This document shows, in pieces, positions 29,000 to 39,182 of a stretch of 64,000 bases of DNA. The stretch spans positions 124,001-188,000 of the forward strand of contig CANHGK010000002.1 in NCBI GenBank assembly GCA_947460235.1. Direction: 5' to 3'. The notes beneath the pieces are model-generated. The model ran no database searches. It was not told the DNA's origin and saw only the letters and a list, made by a program, of their open reading frames with translations. The number at the start of each line of letters is the position of its first letter. Position 1 is the first letter of the stretch. A program made the translations under genes and the position numbers. This stretch comes from Paenibacillaceae bacterium (GTDB taxonomy: Bacteria > Bacillota > Bacilli > Paenibacillales > CANHGK01).

Positions 29000-30108
29000 T
29001 CTCTGGTTACTACGGGTTTAAGAATAGCGGGGACGAAGCAGTGTTGCAAGCGATCATCCAGGCGCTACGTAATGAGGCGGAGAACAAGTCAATTCATTTA
29101 TCAATCACTGTTTTATCAGCCGACCCGACATGGACGATGCTTCAATATAGCGTTCAAGCGGTTCATCGGATGAAAATCTTCGACGTGATCAAGGCGATAA
29201 AATCAGCGGATGCTTTGATTAGTGGCGGGGGAAGTTTATTGCAGGATGTAACAGGCTGGAAAACAATACCTTATTATCTTGGGATTATCTATTTGGCACA
29301 ACGATTAAAAAAACAAGTGTTTATTTATAGCCAAGGACTTGGTCCGGTCAATCGCAAGATGTTTAACGGTTGGATCGCAGCTGTATTTAACAAATGTACG
29401 ATGATTAGTGTGCGTGACAAAGATTCAGCGGCTTATTTGAATGGAATCGGAATTTCCACAGATCGTATTTTGGAAGTTCCGGATCCTGTGATGGGTTTGA
29501 AAAGTGGATTCTATAAACCGAAAGAGATTTCGAAACATCTTCCGGCAGTCATTGGAGTTTCCGTTAGGTTTTGGCAACAGGATTTGCGTGAATTAATTGC
29601 AATTGGTAAGGGATTGGCGGAACTTGCCAAACGCAGAAATGTGACATTCAAAATTTTGCCATTCCACCAACCGTCAGATGCAGCTGCGTCAGCGAAAGTT
29701 TGTGAATTGATGATTAAAGCTGGCGTTCCAGATGAACGAATCAATTGGGTGATTGATGCATTTGATCCTCTCGAAATGATGCGTCATGTGGAGCAGTGCG
29801 ATGTACTCGTAGGCATGCGATTACATGCATTAATTTATGCGGCAACGCGTTGCGTACCATGTGCAGGCATTTCATATGACCCCAAAATCGATCGCTTTTT
29901 GCGTCAAATCGACGAAACAGCGGTTGCATCAACGGGAAATTTGGACGCATTCAAGTTGACAGAACGAATTGAATGGTTGATGGACCGCAAAATGGAATGG
30001 ATTCAAACACGTTTATCTCGAATTCAATCGCTTCAGGAATTATCCGTCAAACCGGCACAGCTGATTTTGGAGGCACTCAATGACAACGGAAGAGAACAAA
30101 CGATTTGA
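28975..30108 (+). CDS. csaB: Polysaccharide pyruvyltransferase CsaB
   Basis: 377 residues. CsaB transfers a pyruvyl ketal onto the secondary cell wall polymer, creating the ligand recognised by SLH domains. N-terminal ISGYYGFKNSGDEAVLQAI and SGGGSLLQDVTGWKTIPYYLGIIYLA match the family, as does the C-terminal LVGMRLHALIYAA with its conserved Arg and His. It lies upstream of several SLH-protein genes. It overlaps both neighbours (25 bp and 29 bp), so DUF5693-csaB-tagA form one translational unit. Confidence 0.95.
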   Translation: MGRSLAVVISGYYGFKNSGDEAVLQAIIQALRNEAENKSIHLSITVLSADPTWTMLQYSVQAVHRMKIFDVIKAIKSADALISGGGSLLQDVTGWKTIPYYLGIIYLAQRLKKQVFIYSQGLGPVNRKMFNGWIAAVFNKCTMISVRDKDSAAYLNGIGISTDRILEVPDPVMGLKSGFYKPKEISKHLPAVIGVSVRFWQQDLRELIAIGKGLAELAKRRNVTFKILPFHQPSDAAASAKVCELMIKAGVPDERINWVIDAFDPLEMMRHVEQCDVLVGMRLHALIYAATRCVPCAGISYDPKIDRFLRQIDETAVASTGNLDAFKLTERIEWLMDRKMEWIQTRLSRIQSLQELSVKPAQLILEALNDNGREQTI

Positions 30109-30823
30109 GATCTTTGGATTATGTTTTGTAAAATGGACGATGAAAGAAACGGTATCCAAGCTGACAGAACGAATCCAAAACAATCAGTTCACGCATGTCG
30201 TTACTGGTAATCCGATCATGGTAATGGCCGCGCTCGAAAATGAATCCTATATGAAAAATCTGCAATCAGCAGACATCATTGTTCCAGATGGATCTGGAAT
30301 CATATGGGCGTCGAAGCAATTTGATGATCCAATTCCAGAACGTGTAGCTGGCTTTGATTTGATGCATGAATTATTGCGTGTGGGGGAAACCTTAGGTTGG
30401 AAAGTGTTTCTGCTTGGAACGGATGCAGAAACAATCGCTAAGGCGGAATTGCGACTGAAAGATCAATTTCCTCGTATCCAATGGGTGGGACATCATCACG
30501 GCTTTTTTAAAGGTGATGAAGATGTGCATGTTCTCGAATTACTCGCTGAAAAGCAACCGGATTTGCTTTTCGTTGCGCGGTCTGCGGCGCTTCAGGAGCC
30601 TTGGATTGCGAAGCATCGAGAGAAACTTTCTTCGAAATTAGTGATGGGCGTTGGCGGAAGCTTTGACGTCATCTCTGGCAAGCTTAAACGGGCACCGAAA
30701 GTTTGGATCATGCTTCGTTTAGAATGGTTTTATCGGTTAATACAAGAGCCTTGGCGGTTACCGCGCATGGTGGCGATTCCAAAGTTTATGTTGGCCGTAA
30801 AGCGGGCGCGTGCCAGAAAATGA
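30080..30823 (+). CDS. tagA: WecG/TagA/CpsF family glycosyltransferase (probable N-acetylmannosaminyltransferase)
   Basis: 247 residues. Family members add N-acetylmannosamine to undecaprenyl-PP-GlcNAc, the second step of wall polymer linkage-unit synthesis at the membrane. Conserved Thr42 (VTGNPIM) and Asp70 (IVPDGSGIIWA) are present, and the fold ends with SFDVISGKLKRAPKVW and a basic amphipathic C-terminus typical of membrane association. ATG behind TTTTGGAGG inside the end of csaB. The product could enter teichoic acid or an SLH-binding polymer; csaB beside it favours the latter. Confidence 0.88.
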   Translation: MTTEENKRFEIFGLCFVKWTMKETVSKLTERIQNNQFTHVVTGNPIMVMAALENESYMKNLQSADIIVPDGSGIIWASKQFDDPIPERVAGFDLMHELLRVGETLGWKVFLLGTDAETIAKAELRLKDQFPRIQWVGHHHGFFKGDEDVHVLELLAEKQPDLLFVARSAALQEPWIAKHREKLSSKLVMGVGGSFDVISGKLKRAPKVWIMLRLEWFYRLIQEPWRLPRMVAIPKFMLAVKRARARK

Positions 30824-30987
30824 AAATGCAACAAAGAAGTGAAAAGTCAGAACATTTTCAAAAAAACCACAAAACTTTGAATGGTGTTCAACCGATGATA
30901 GGAGTATAATCAAGACTGGTGGTACGTTTGCGCAGTGGATTTCAGCAAATAAACTACTTGAACTCTTCAGAGGATGTGTATATAGAC

Positions 30988-32085
30988 ATGCTTTTGATCT
31001 CTTTAATCGGATTTGCGATTGCGTTGATTTTATCGATTGGATTTACGCCGCTCGTCCGAAAGCTAGCCTTTAAGGTTGGTGCCGTTGACAAACCGAATGC
31101 TCGTAAAGTCCATAGCCGGATGATGCCACGGTTAGGTGGTTTGGCGATTTTTGCAGCGTTCATTTTGACATTCCCATTAATATCGAACTCAGAGTATGAT
31201 AAACCGAATATTTCACTCGGTTTGATATTAGGTTCGATTGTGATTGTCATTATTGGATCCTTAGATGATCGATTTGAATTGTCTGCGAAGTGGAAGTTGC
31301 TTGGGCAAATTGTTGCAGCTAGTATTGTCGTCTCATTTGGAGTTCAAGTAAATCTATTGAACTTGCCGTTTGGTGAGCATATGATTTCAATTGGCTGGTT
31401 AAGCATTCCAATTACGATTTTGTGGATTGTTGGTGTAACGAACGCGATTAATTTGATCGATGGACTTGATGGATTAGCAGCGGGAGTATCTTCAATTGCT
31501 ACCGGCACGATTTTGGCGCTTGCAATTATGATGGGAAATGTATATATCATTTTGTTATCATCAATTTTACTTGGAAGTATTTTAGGATTCCTTGTATTTA
31601 ATTTTCATCCGGCGAAGATTTTTATGGGCGACTCTGGAGCCTTGTTCTTGGGCTTTACACTAGCGACATTGTCTGTGTTAGGGTTCAAGCAAGCAACCGT
31701 GATTTCGTTTATTATTCCGTTACTTATTCTTGGCGTTCCAATCTCTGATACATTTTTTGCGATTTTACGTCGCCGAATTACGAAAACTCCGATTTCGGTT
31801 GCGGACAAAGGCCATTTGCACCATTGCTTATTGCGTATCGGATTTAGTCATCGCACAACCGTGTTGATTATTTATGGAATTGCAACGTTGTTTGGATTGT
31901 CTGCGGTCTTGTTGTCACAATCAAATTTGTGGTTAAGTATCGTACTGATCTGTTTGATTATTTTAGGCATCGAAGTCGGCGGTGAAATGATTGGAATTAT
32001 GACGAAGCGTCGTAGACCAGTGCTTAGGTTTTTCCGCAAAGTTCGCATTTTTGCTGAACAATCAAAGTTATTACCACCGAAATAA
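30988..32085 (+). CDS. tagO: Undecaprenyl-phosphate GlcNAc-1-phosphate transferase (TagO/WecA, MraY family)
   Basis: 365 residues with about 11 membrane helices. It starts wall polymer synthesis by putting GlcNAc-1-P on undecaprenyl phosphate. Motifs: GSLDDRFELSAKWK (Mg-binding Asp pair), NAINLIDGLDGLAAG, MGDSGALFLGF and KGHLHHCLLRIGFSH. The frame is open back to a GTG at 30919, but the ATG at 30988 gives MLLISLIGFAIALI, matching the TagO N-terminus; GTG 30976 is possible. A TATAAT at 30905-30910 may be part of its own promoter. It supplies the substrate for the preceding gene product. Confidence 0.9.
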   Translation: MLLISLIGFAIALILSIGFTPLVRKLAFKVGAVDKPNARKVHSRMMPRLGGLAIFAAFILTFPLISNSEYDKPNISLGLILGSIVIVIIGSLDDRFELSAKWKLLGQIVAASIVVSFGVQVNLLNLPFGEHMISIGWLSIPITILWIVGVTNAINLIDGLDGLAAGVSSIATGTILALAIMMGNVYIILLSSILLGSILGFLVFNFHPAKIFMGDSGALFLGFTLATLSVLGFKQATVISFIIPLLILGVPISDTFFAILRRRITKTPISVADKGHLHHCLLRIGFSHRTTVLIIYGIATLFGLSAVLLSQSNLWLSIVLICLIILGIEVGGEMIGIMTKRRRPVLRFFRKVRIFAEQSKLLPPK

Positions 32086-32123
32086 AAAAGATTTTGGAAA
32101 TGCAGAATTATAGAAGGAATATC

Positions 32124-32161
32124 AAGCGCTTGTCCTGTATAAAAGGGGCATGCGCTTTTTT
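32124..32161 (+). terminator. Terminator of the csaB-tagA-tagO group
   Basis: AAGCGC pairs with GCGCTT and the stem continues through TGTCC/GGGCA, with a small internal T/T mismatch, followed by six T. It ends the envelope gene group before the giant SLH gene. Confidence 0.85.
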
Positions 32162-32231
32162 AATTACCTTCAAAAACGCGAAGCTTTCACCGATAATTAA
32201 TATACATCGAAGTCGAAAAGGGGGATTCCCT

Positions 32232-35200
32232 GTGCGCCAGCGTACATCATCCATTATTGCTTCATTTATTACGGTTCTGTTGCTCATTCAACTGATCGCT
32301 CCATTCCATGCATTCGCGGCGATCGCACGGATCAAAATTAGTAATCTTTATTCGGAGACGAACCTCGACAAAAATCTCCCGGCTGAAGATAACAATGTTC
32401 CGAGGTTTACAGAAAATCCAATCACGCTCCAGGCAACCATTGAGAATATCGAAGAAGCAGATATTCCAAACATTTATTATGAAATTACAAACATGAACAC
32501 GAAACAGACGACTGTCGAAAAGTCTGTTAAGCCTACAAAGATCAATACGTATGAAATCATGTTTGATAAGGTTAATTTAAGCGAAGGCTTAAATATGGTC
32601 GTAGTCAAGTTGGGAGATGCCAAAGTGGTATCTTCTTCTCCAGCATGGGTATATTTTACGCCTGCCACGAGTATTGAAAATGTTGAAATCACGGACCAAA
32701 GTAGTAGTGCGTTAACAAAAACATCAACATTTAATCAAGATAAAATATACCCTGAAGATCCGTCCAAAAGTTCGGCATTGGTTGTATCGGGTGTAGCTCC
32801 GAATGCGCAGGAAGTCCAAGTATTTCAATATGGCACAGATAAACCGATCGCACCGTTCTTTCAACAAGGAATGTTTTCAATAACTGGTGACGCAGCGTCG
32901 AAAAAGAACTCCAACGCGAATATGATTTTGAAAGCCGGAGAAAACATACTTACCTTTATTGCCAAAAATGATGCAAAAACATATCAAATTACGAAAAACT
33001 TAATTTATGATAATGGCCAACCATTTGTTTATAATGCGACGCTTGGAGAAGAAATTAATAATGAATTAATGGATGTCTCTAAAGGATCGGATATTTACAA
33101 AACTTTAAAATACGAAAATGCAATGTTCGATCCGTTGGATCCTGTAAATATCAATAATTCGCGCAATTCAATTCGAATATATAAAGATGCAGAAAAAACA
33201 AAGCCGTTAACACCAACAGTCGATTATTTAATTTCGAAGGATACAAACAAACCATCAAGTACGATTATTACATTTAAGAAAACAATCGTAGGTATTTTGA
33301 AAGAGCCGGTACATGTGTTTTATCGGACGGAAAGACGATTGTCCACAATTCCAAATATGGTGCGTTCGAAGGTCACATTAAAGTCGTATTTGAAAGACGA
33401 TTTGCTTGCGAACGGAAATTTGAAATACAAATATATGGACGTTATTTTGAATGGTGCTGTCAAAGGTACGTATCAACTTACCAATGCAGAAAAAGCACCA
33501 TCACTTGCAACAAGCGGAGTGCTTAAACCGGTGTCGCCGTTAAGTTTACTTGAAGGATATAGTGATTTTTCACTGCAAGTGTTTGGTTATAATATGATGT
33601 CTGTAAAGGACGACCTAGCACAACGAGTTGAAGTGTCATTAGAAGATAAGAACGGAGTAGATCCTTTCGAGGAAAACACTGTGTTTAAAGGTACAGCTGA
33701 AAAATATTACAAATTAAGCAATTCAAAAGAAGTTGGACTATATCGTATTCCACAAGGGCTGACCATTGCAAATGGACCATACCGCGTGCTTGTTCGCGCG
33801 GGCGACCAATTGTTGTACGAAGAACAAATTCAAATCGTTAAGCCTTTGACTGGAGATGTTCCAGCAATATTAAATAATGAAGATGACGATCTCTACACGG
33901 CATCATTTAAAGAAGGCGCTTTACCATCTCAAAATGAGATTACCTTTAATAAAGATATATCAGAATCGCCTATCGTAATTGAAGTCACTGATTTGGCTAA
34001 CTTGTCTACGACTCCGTTAGCGATACCGGTTACAAAACTAGGAGATAAAATCACGTTTTCACTGGATGGTACAACGTTAACCGAGGGATTATATCGATAT
34101 ACGATTAAGAAAAACAATGAAATTTTGACGGAACGTTATTTTGAAGTGTTAAAACCAGATCCGGTTGGGCCAACGGTTCCGGAATTGACAGTGCCAAATG
34201 AAGTTCAAAATCTTAACACAAAGACATACTTGATTGTACATGGATCGAATTTCAGCAAAAAACTATCCGATTTGACTTATGCAGGTTTATATGACGGGAC
34301 AACCGAATCATCGAAACTGATTCCCTATGCAATTAATGCGAATACGATGATTCTAAGATTAGATGATCCAAGCAAATTGACTGCAGGAAAAACATATAGT
34401 TTAAAATACGCAATGAGAATCCGTTATCCGAACGGTGATTTGTTTACGACAGATCCGAACGGAAAATCGTTCACCCTTGCATCTTTTGTGACGGTCGTCG
34501 ATCCTACGGTTTCATATGTGGGGAATTATAATGCTGAGAAAGTACGTAATATTTCACCGCTACAACTTTCAGACAAAGAATTGGGTTCAAAAACATTGCT
34601 AGTTGAAGGCGAAGGCTTAACTAAGGATGTAAATTTACATGCGTTAATTCTTAGTGAAAAAGACGGCATATACATGGATAAAGCAACACCTGTTTTTGAA
34701 AGTTCAAAAATGAAGATATTTATTCCTAGTACATTAAAAGCAGGGAACTATATCCTAAGGTTGACCTATGGCGATAACGCAAAAGACGATCTTAACGATA
34801 ATGCATATCCAGTACTTGCGTACTATCCGTTTACGATTGCTAGCCCAGGAAGCTATACCATTACTCCTGAAACGAATTCGACATCAGAATTACAAAATGG
34901 ACAAGTGATGATGTATCTGAACGGAAGTAATATTGGTCGTGATCCAAGTAAATTAAAAGTGAAATTTATTCCTACGAATCAATCGGGTACTGGTTCGACG
35001 AATATGGGGATCGATATCTCATTCTCAAACAATGATTCTGGAATTACGTTCTCAACTTCGCGTGCACAAAAAGGGATTACCCCGGTTAAAGGTGCCACGA
35101 AAATTACGATGAAAACGGGTTGGTTGGCAGGTCATACGATCAAGATTGCCGGCCAAACCTTCACAGCAAAAAGCGGAACGACGAGTAAAACGAAATTTGA

Positions 35201-38200
35201 TGTAAGCGGAAACACAGCTGCATTAATAGCAGATCAAGCGTATTTGGCGATCATGCAAAATACGACCCTTACAAATAAATACGATATTACAAATGATGGA
35301 AATGGTCTACTTTCGTTTCAACAAAAAGCTGATCAAATATCCGCAGACCAATTAGACGTTCAAATGACTACTCCAGATACGGTTAAGGCAACGCAAGTCT
35401 TTACTGGTGATGACATTAATCAAATTGCGGGGCAAGCAGAAGTATTGTTTACGAATGGTTTTATAAACAATGATACCATTACGATTGATGGGCAAGTGTT
35501 TACGGCAAGTACCGGTTCTACCGATGCGAATAGTTTTGATGTGTTATATACGACACCGGCATATGTTGCAGAACAACTTAAAAACGCATTAGAAAAAAAT
35601 TCAACGATAAACCAAGCATATGATGTTGTTCATGATGGGGCAGGAGCGATTACACTTACGCAAGCTAGTGGATCAGAAAGTCCAACAGCCCTAACAGTAG
35701 AGTCAACGAAAACTGCACAATTTGACAAAGCCTTGGTCACCACTGGCGTCCAAGGGGTGAAAGAGAAATGTGCTGTTGTCGTAAGCGGTCGCGTTAGTGA
35801 ACCGAAATCGATTGTGGTAACGGTAAGCGGAGGTAACCTCGACGGGACGACCGTTTCTACGGATTCGATCATGATCACAAAAGCGATGACTTCCGAACAA
35901 ATTACAACACAAATTGCTGCCGCATTGGAAGCAGTTAAAGCACAAACCGGTTTTAGTGCATCGCAACCAGATTTGAATAAAACAACCATTATCTTGCAAC
36001 AAGTTACCGCAAAGGCAGTAAAAACGCCGTTAAATTTAGCAATTGGCGGCGGCGGTGCTATTGAAGAGAACGCTCGTGTCAGTTTCCCGATTCCGACGTT
36101 GAGTGAAGGTCAGTATGACGTACAGTTAACTTATAACGAAGTACCAATGGGGAATGCACAAAAGTACCAAGTAACTTCGCCGTTGAATCAACTAAAAGAA
36201 AATTTAAGTTGGTCTAAGCCAGGGCGTTTCAAAGTATTCAATTTCGAAACGGATTTGAATATTGGGACGGACCAAGTTCAGTCGATTGAATTTGAGTATT
36301 ACAACATTAAAGGCGTTGATGCGGTTCCGACAACACAATACTATTTTAAGTACAAAGATCCGAATTTGCCCTACGTTGATAATATCAAGAAAGTTGTGGG
36401 GAATTCAGAAATTTTACTTAGCGAAACCGCCGAAAATGAAGTGAATGAACAACCAGTAAGTTTCGTAGTTTATACGAATGATAATACGAAAAAAGTAAAT
36501 CTTTATTTAAATCAGTACACCGCGAACACGAAACCATACATGAATGCGATTCGCTCAAATAATGCCTTTAAATTTAATTTGACGGGGCTACCTAATGGCG
36601 TGTTGAAACTTGTTTTTGTGCCTACCACAGATGCAAATACTGAACTGAATAAATTGGGGGAAAATATTTCAGGGAAACTTGAAACGACGATTAAGGTAAC
36701 CTCCACGCCATATGTCATTTTAAGCAATGTTTATACGGGTATGGTGTTGAAAAAGCCTTCAGAGGAATTAACATGTGCCATTGGTAGTGCAACTGCTGGC
36801 AATTGTATATCGGGTAGATTTGTTAACGTTCCGCAAAATGAACTAACGAATATCGATATGTATTTAAACAATGTACGGACGCGGATGGCGGTCGAAGATT
36901 TCGAAAGCTTGGGCACTGGAAAATTCAACTTGTTAATCGGAAATGATCGAATTAAAGAGTTAATGCCTAATAGCAATAACATATTGAGATTTGTCGTTAA
37001 TATTAATGGCATTCCTGTAACAGAAGCCAAGTATGAATTGTTTGTAGTAACATCGGACACGCCTCAATTTGTTTTATTGAAACCAATTGAGACGAATGAA
37101 CAGTTAATCAAATTTACACCAGACAAAGATCCTGATACGTATATCACGACGGAAAAGAAAGTATCTTTTGTCGGTAGTTTTGTAAACGCGGTTGAAATTC
37201 GACTTACAGTAAAGACGGTTTCGCCGGATGGAACACCTACGGAAGTTTACGATCGTCGCTATACGAAATACAATAACTTATTTGGCGAATCAGAGCCGAA
37301 ATCGGGGAACCCGAATTACTTTAATACTTTAAATTCACCGGCGGGACAGTTCACTACTAATTTAATTCCAATTAGTAAAACGGGAAAAACTATTTTCCAA
37401 TTTACGATTGTCGATAAGAACAGTGTTAACGTGAACCGTACGTTGATCATTACACGCCAACCACCGGAATACACGATCGTTTTCCCCAAAATGACTCGAA
37501 ATTTGGCGGGGCAACAACAAGCGAATATAAACAGTAACTTTATTCAAGTTGATCTTGAATCTGAAGGTGCAGATCAAATTTTGTTTAATAAAACGCAGCC
37601 TGCAATTAAATACGAGACGCTAAACGAAAATAACGAAACCGTCATTCGATATAGTTACGAATTGCAAAATTTAAAAACGGGCAAAAACGTCATTCCGTTT
37701 ACGATCGTGAAGGGTTCAAACAAAACAAATTATTCGTTCGTGCTTATGAATGTTGGTAGTGTAATGGAAGGTGCGATGTTTAAGACGGTAATGAATAGCA
37801 AAATCAGTGCGTTTAATAATGAAGTTGCAATTTCATTCCCGAAAGGTACTGCATTGATGAAAAATGATCAGGCAGCTGTCGATCCGTATATTTCAACAGA
37901 ACGAAAAGTATTGGTTGGGCTTGCAGATCAGGTGGATGGGCGACTGGATAAAGTGAAATATCCTACGCAATCATTTGAAGGGAAAGATCGTTTAGAAGAA
38001 AAGACTGGTCGTTTTAGACCTGCAAGTCAAATGATTTGGGTCGACGCAGGTACTTTGTCGGATTCGGAGCAAGATATGGCGAATGCGATAACCGGTAGTG
38101 GACGAAATCCATATGAGGGGGTGCGCTTTTATGCGCGTGAAATTCCTGATTATGTGATTCCAACAGACCGCGGGACAATTACAATTAAGTACGACCCGAA

Positions 38201-38996
38201 TCTACGGGGTGATTCTTGGAGATATTTATCGATTTTTGGATATGACAAGTACGAAGATGAGAACGGTATCGTACAATATCGTTGGAAAAACCTCGGTGGA
38301 ATTGTAGATACCAAGAAAAAAACGATTACTGCGCCATTTGAACATTTCGGATTCTATCAAGTGAAGTATATGGAGAAAAGTTTTGACGATGTCATTGGGC
38401 ATTCGTGGGCTAGAAATGATATGGATACTTTGTATTCAAAAGGTTATATGAAGAACAAAGATCTTACATCCTTTGGTTCTAGTGATCCGATGACACGTGG
38501 CGAATTTATTACAATGCTCATCAAACTTTTCGATATTCCATTGAACTATTCGGATACTCCGACGTTTACGGATGTGCAACGGGTCAATCCATTAACGAAT
38601 CTGTATGATTACAAGTATATTGAAACGGCTTCTAAAGCAGGGATTATTCGCGGAGGCGGAGGCGGACGCTTCTTCCCAGACAAAACAATTTCGCGGTCAG
38701 AAGCAGCGATTATGATATCAAAAGCAGCAGATCTGAAACTAAATACGGTTGCGGCAAAAACGTTAACGAATCTTCAAAAATTATTTACTGACGCAAATTT
38801 AATTGATCCGTATGCTCAATTTGCGGTTGAAGCGGTAGCAAAAGCCGGATTTATTCAAGGACGGTTGAACGATACTGGCGGTACTGTAGCAAAAAAACCG
38901 ACCTATCGTTTTGATCCAAATGACGTGTTTACTCGTGCAGAAAGTGCACATGTAGGCTATTTGATCCTGATTAATCTGAAGAAAATTCCATACTAG
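32232..38996 (+). CDS. Giant secreted surface protein with C-terminal SLH domains
   Basis: 2254 residues. A signal peptide (cleavage after AFA, residue 29) leads into about 2000 residues of beta-rich Ig-like modules, including three related internal repeats (about residues 957-1273). A region with DRGTITIKYDPNLRGDSW (about 1975-2045) comes before three SLH motifs (about 2050-2254: SFDDVIGHSWARNDMDTL, FFPDKTISRSEAAIMI, FDPNDVFTRAESAHVGYL). SLH domains bind pyruvylated wall polymer, and csaB is just upstream. The start is GTG at 32232, 7 bp after AAAAGGGGG; the frame opens earlier (32094), but that extension spans the terminator. Role: outer surface or S-layer-associated; the exact function is unknown. 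Confidence 0.88.
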   Translation: MRQRTSSIIASFITVLLLIQLIAPFHAFAAIARIKISNLYSETNLDKNLPAEDNNVPRFTENPITLQATIENIEEADIPNIYYEITNMNTKQTTVEKSVKPTKINTYEIMFDKVNLSEGLNMVVVKLGDAKVVSSSPAWVYFTPATSIENVEITDQSSSALTKTSTFNQDKIYPEDPSKSSALVVSGVAPNAQEVQVFQYGTDKPIAPFFQQGMFSITGDAASKKNSNANMILKAGENILTFIAKNDAKTYQITKNLIYDNGQPFVYNATLGEEINNELMDVSKGSDIYKTLKYENAMFDPLDPVNINNSRNSIRIYKDAEKTKPLTPTVDYLISKDTNKPSSTIITFKKTIVGILKEPVHVFYRTERRLSTIPNMVRSKVTLKSYLKDDLLANGNLKYKYMDVILNGAVKGTYQLTNAEKAPSLATSGVLKPVSPLSLLEGYSDFSLQVFGYNMMSVKDDLAQRVEVSLEDKNGVDPFEENTVFKGTAEKYYKLSNSKEVGLYRIPQGLTIANGPYRVLVRAGDQLLYEEQIQIVKPLTGDVPAILNNEDDDLYTASFKEGALPSQNEITFNKDISESPIVIEVTDLANLSTTPLAIPVTKLGDKITFSLDGTTLTEGLYRYTIKKNNEILTERYFEVLKPDPVGPTVPELTVPNEVQNLNTKTYLIVHGSNFSKKLSDLTYAGLYDGTTESSKLIPYAINANTMILRLDDPSKLTAGKTYSLKYAMRIRYPNGDLFTTDPNGKSFTLASFVTVVDPTVSYVGNYNAEKVRNISPLQLSDKELGSKTLLVEGEGLTKDVNLHALILSEKDGIYMDKATPVFESSKMKIFIPSTLKAGNYILRLTYGDNAKDDLNDNAYPVLAYYPFTIASPGSYTITPETNSTSELQNGQVMMYLNGSNIGRDPSKLKVKFIPTNQSGTGSTNMGIDISFSNNDSGITFSTSRAQKGITPVKGATKITMKTGWLAGHTIKIAGQTFTAKSGTTSKTKFDVSGNTAALIADQAYLAIMQNTTLTNKYDITNDGNGLLSFQQKADQISADQLDVQMTTPDTVKATQVFTGDDINQIAGQAEVLFTNGFINNDTITIDGQVFTASTGSTDANSFDVLYTTPAYVAEQLKNALEKNSTINQAYDVVHDGAGAITLTQASGSESPTALTVESTKTAQFDKALVTTGVQGVKEKCAVVVSGRVSEPKSIVVTVSGGNLDGTTVSTDSIMITKAMTSEQITTQIAAALEAVKAQTGFSASQPDLNKTTIILQQVTAKAVKTPLNLAIGGGGAIEENARVSFPIPTLSEGQYDVQLTYNEVPMGNAQKYQVTSPLNQLKENLSWSKPGRFKVFNFETDLNIGTDQVQSIEFEYYNIKGVDAVPTTQYYFKYKDPNLPYVDNIKKVVGNSEILLSETAENEVNEQPVSFVVYTNDNTKKVNLYLNQYTANTKPYMNAIRSNNAFKFNLTGLPNGVLKLVFVPTTDANTELNKLGENISGKLETTIKVTSTPYVILSNVYTGMVLKKPSEELTCAIGSATAGNCISGRFVNVPQNELTNIDMYLNNVRTRMAVEDFESLGTGKFNLLIGNDRIKELMPNSNNILRFVVNINGIPVTEAKYELFVVTSDTPQFVLLKPIETNEQLIKFTPDKDPDTYITTEKKVSFVGSFVNAVEIRLTVKTVSPDGTPTEVYDRRYTKYNNLFGESEPKSGNPNYFNTLNSPAGQFTTNLIPISKTGKTIFQFTIVDKNSVNVNRTLIITRQPPEYTIVFPKMTRNLAGQQQANINSNFIQVDLESEGADQILFNKTQPAIKYETLNENNETVIRYSYELQNLKTGKNVIPFTIVKGSNKTNYSFVLMNVGSVMEGAMFKTVMNSKISAFNNEVAISFPKGTALMKNDQAAVDPYISTERKVLVGLADQVDGRLDKVKYPTQSFEGKDRLEEKTGRFRPASQMIWVDAGTLSDSEQDMANAITGSGRNPYEGVRFYAREIPDYVIPTDRGTITIKYDPNLRGDSWRYLSIFGYDKYEDENGIVQYRWKNLGGIVDTKKKTITAPFEHFGFYQVKYMEKSFDDVIGHSWARNDMDTLYSKGYMKNKDLTSFGSSDPMTRGEFITMLIKLFDIPLNYSDTPTFTDVQRVNPLTNLYDYKYIETASKAGIIRGGGGGRFFPDKTISRSEAAIMISKAADLKLNTVAAKTLTNLQKLFTDANLIDPYAQFAVEAVAKAGFIQGRLNDTGGTVAKKPTYRFDPNDVFTRAESAHVGYLILINLKKIPY
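35101..36050 (+). repeat. Three related ~90-residue modules inside the giant SLH protein
   Basis: At protein level the block repeats the order: short beta strand, IxGQ(T/V)FTAxxG, an (A/V)A(D/E)Q..A helix, then a final hydrophobic strand. The first two copies (AGHTIKIAGQTFTAKSG and NNDTITIDGQVFTASTG) are clearly related. The third is more divergent (STDSIMITKAMTSEQITTQIAAAL). No DNA-level repeat is needed to explain it; the copies are old. Confidence 0.6.
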
Positions 38997-39153
38997 TCAT
39001 TAAAATTTGCCCGGTGATTGTTGCCGGGCAAAACTATTTTAAAAAACTTTAAATCTTTTAAAACAATACCGAAACTTTTTGAAAAAGCGTGCGTTTAAGT
39101 AAATACAACCGGGTAATCACCCAGTGTCCACGTATCGCCTATTGTCATTCCTC

Positions 39154-39182
39154 TTGTCGAATGCGGTATGGATGGTTATAAT
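39154..39182 (+). promoter_or_regulatory. Sigma-A promoter of the S-layer gene
   Basis: TTGTCG (39154-39159), exactly 17 bp, then a perfect TATAAT (39177-39182). The predicted RNA starts near 39190, leaving about 175 nt before the S-layer ATG. Highly expressed S-layer genes often have long leaders. A second, weaker upstream promoter (TTGAAA at 39079) is possible. Confidence 0.7.

Noticed and set aside
32094-32231. N-terminal extension of the giant SLH protein
   Set aside because: It runs through the terminator hairpin of the upstream operon, and the GTG at 32232 gives a clean signal peptide with a good ribosome site.
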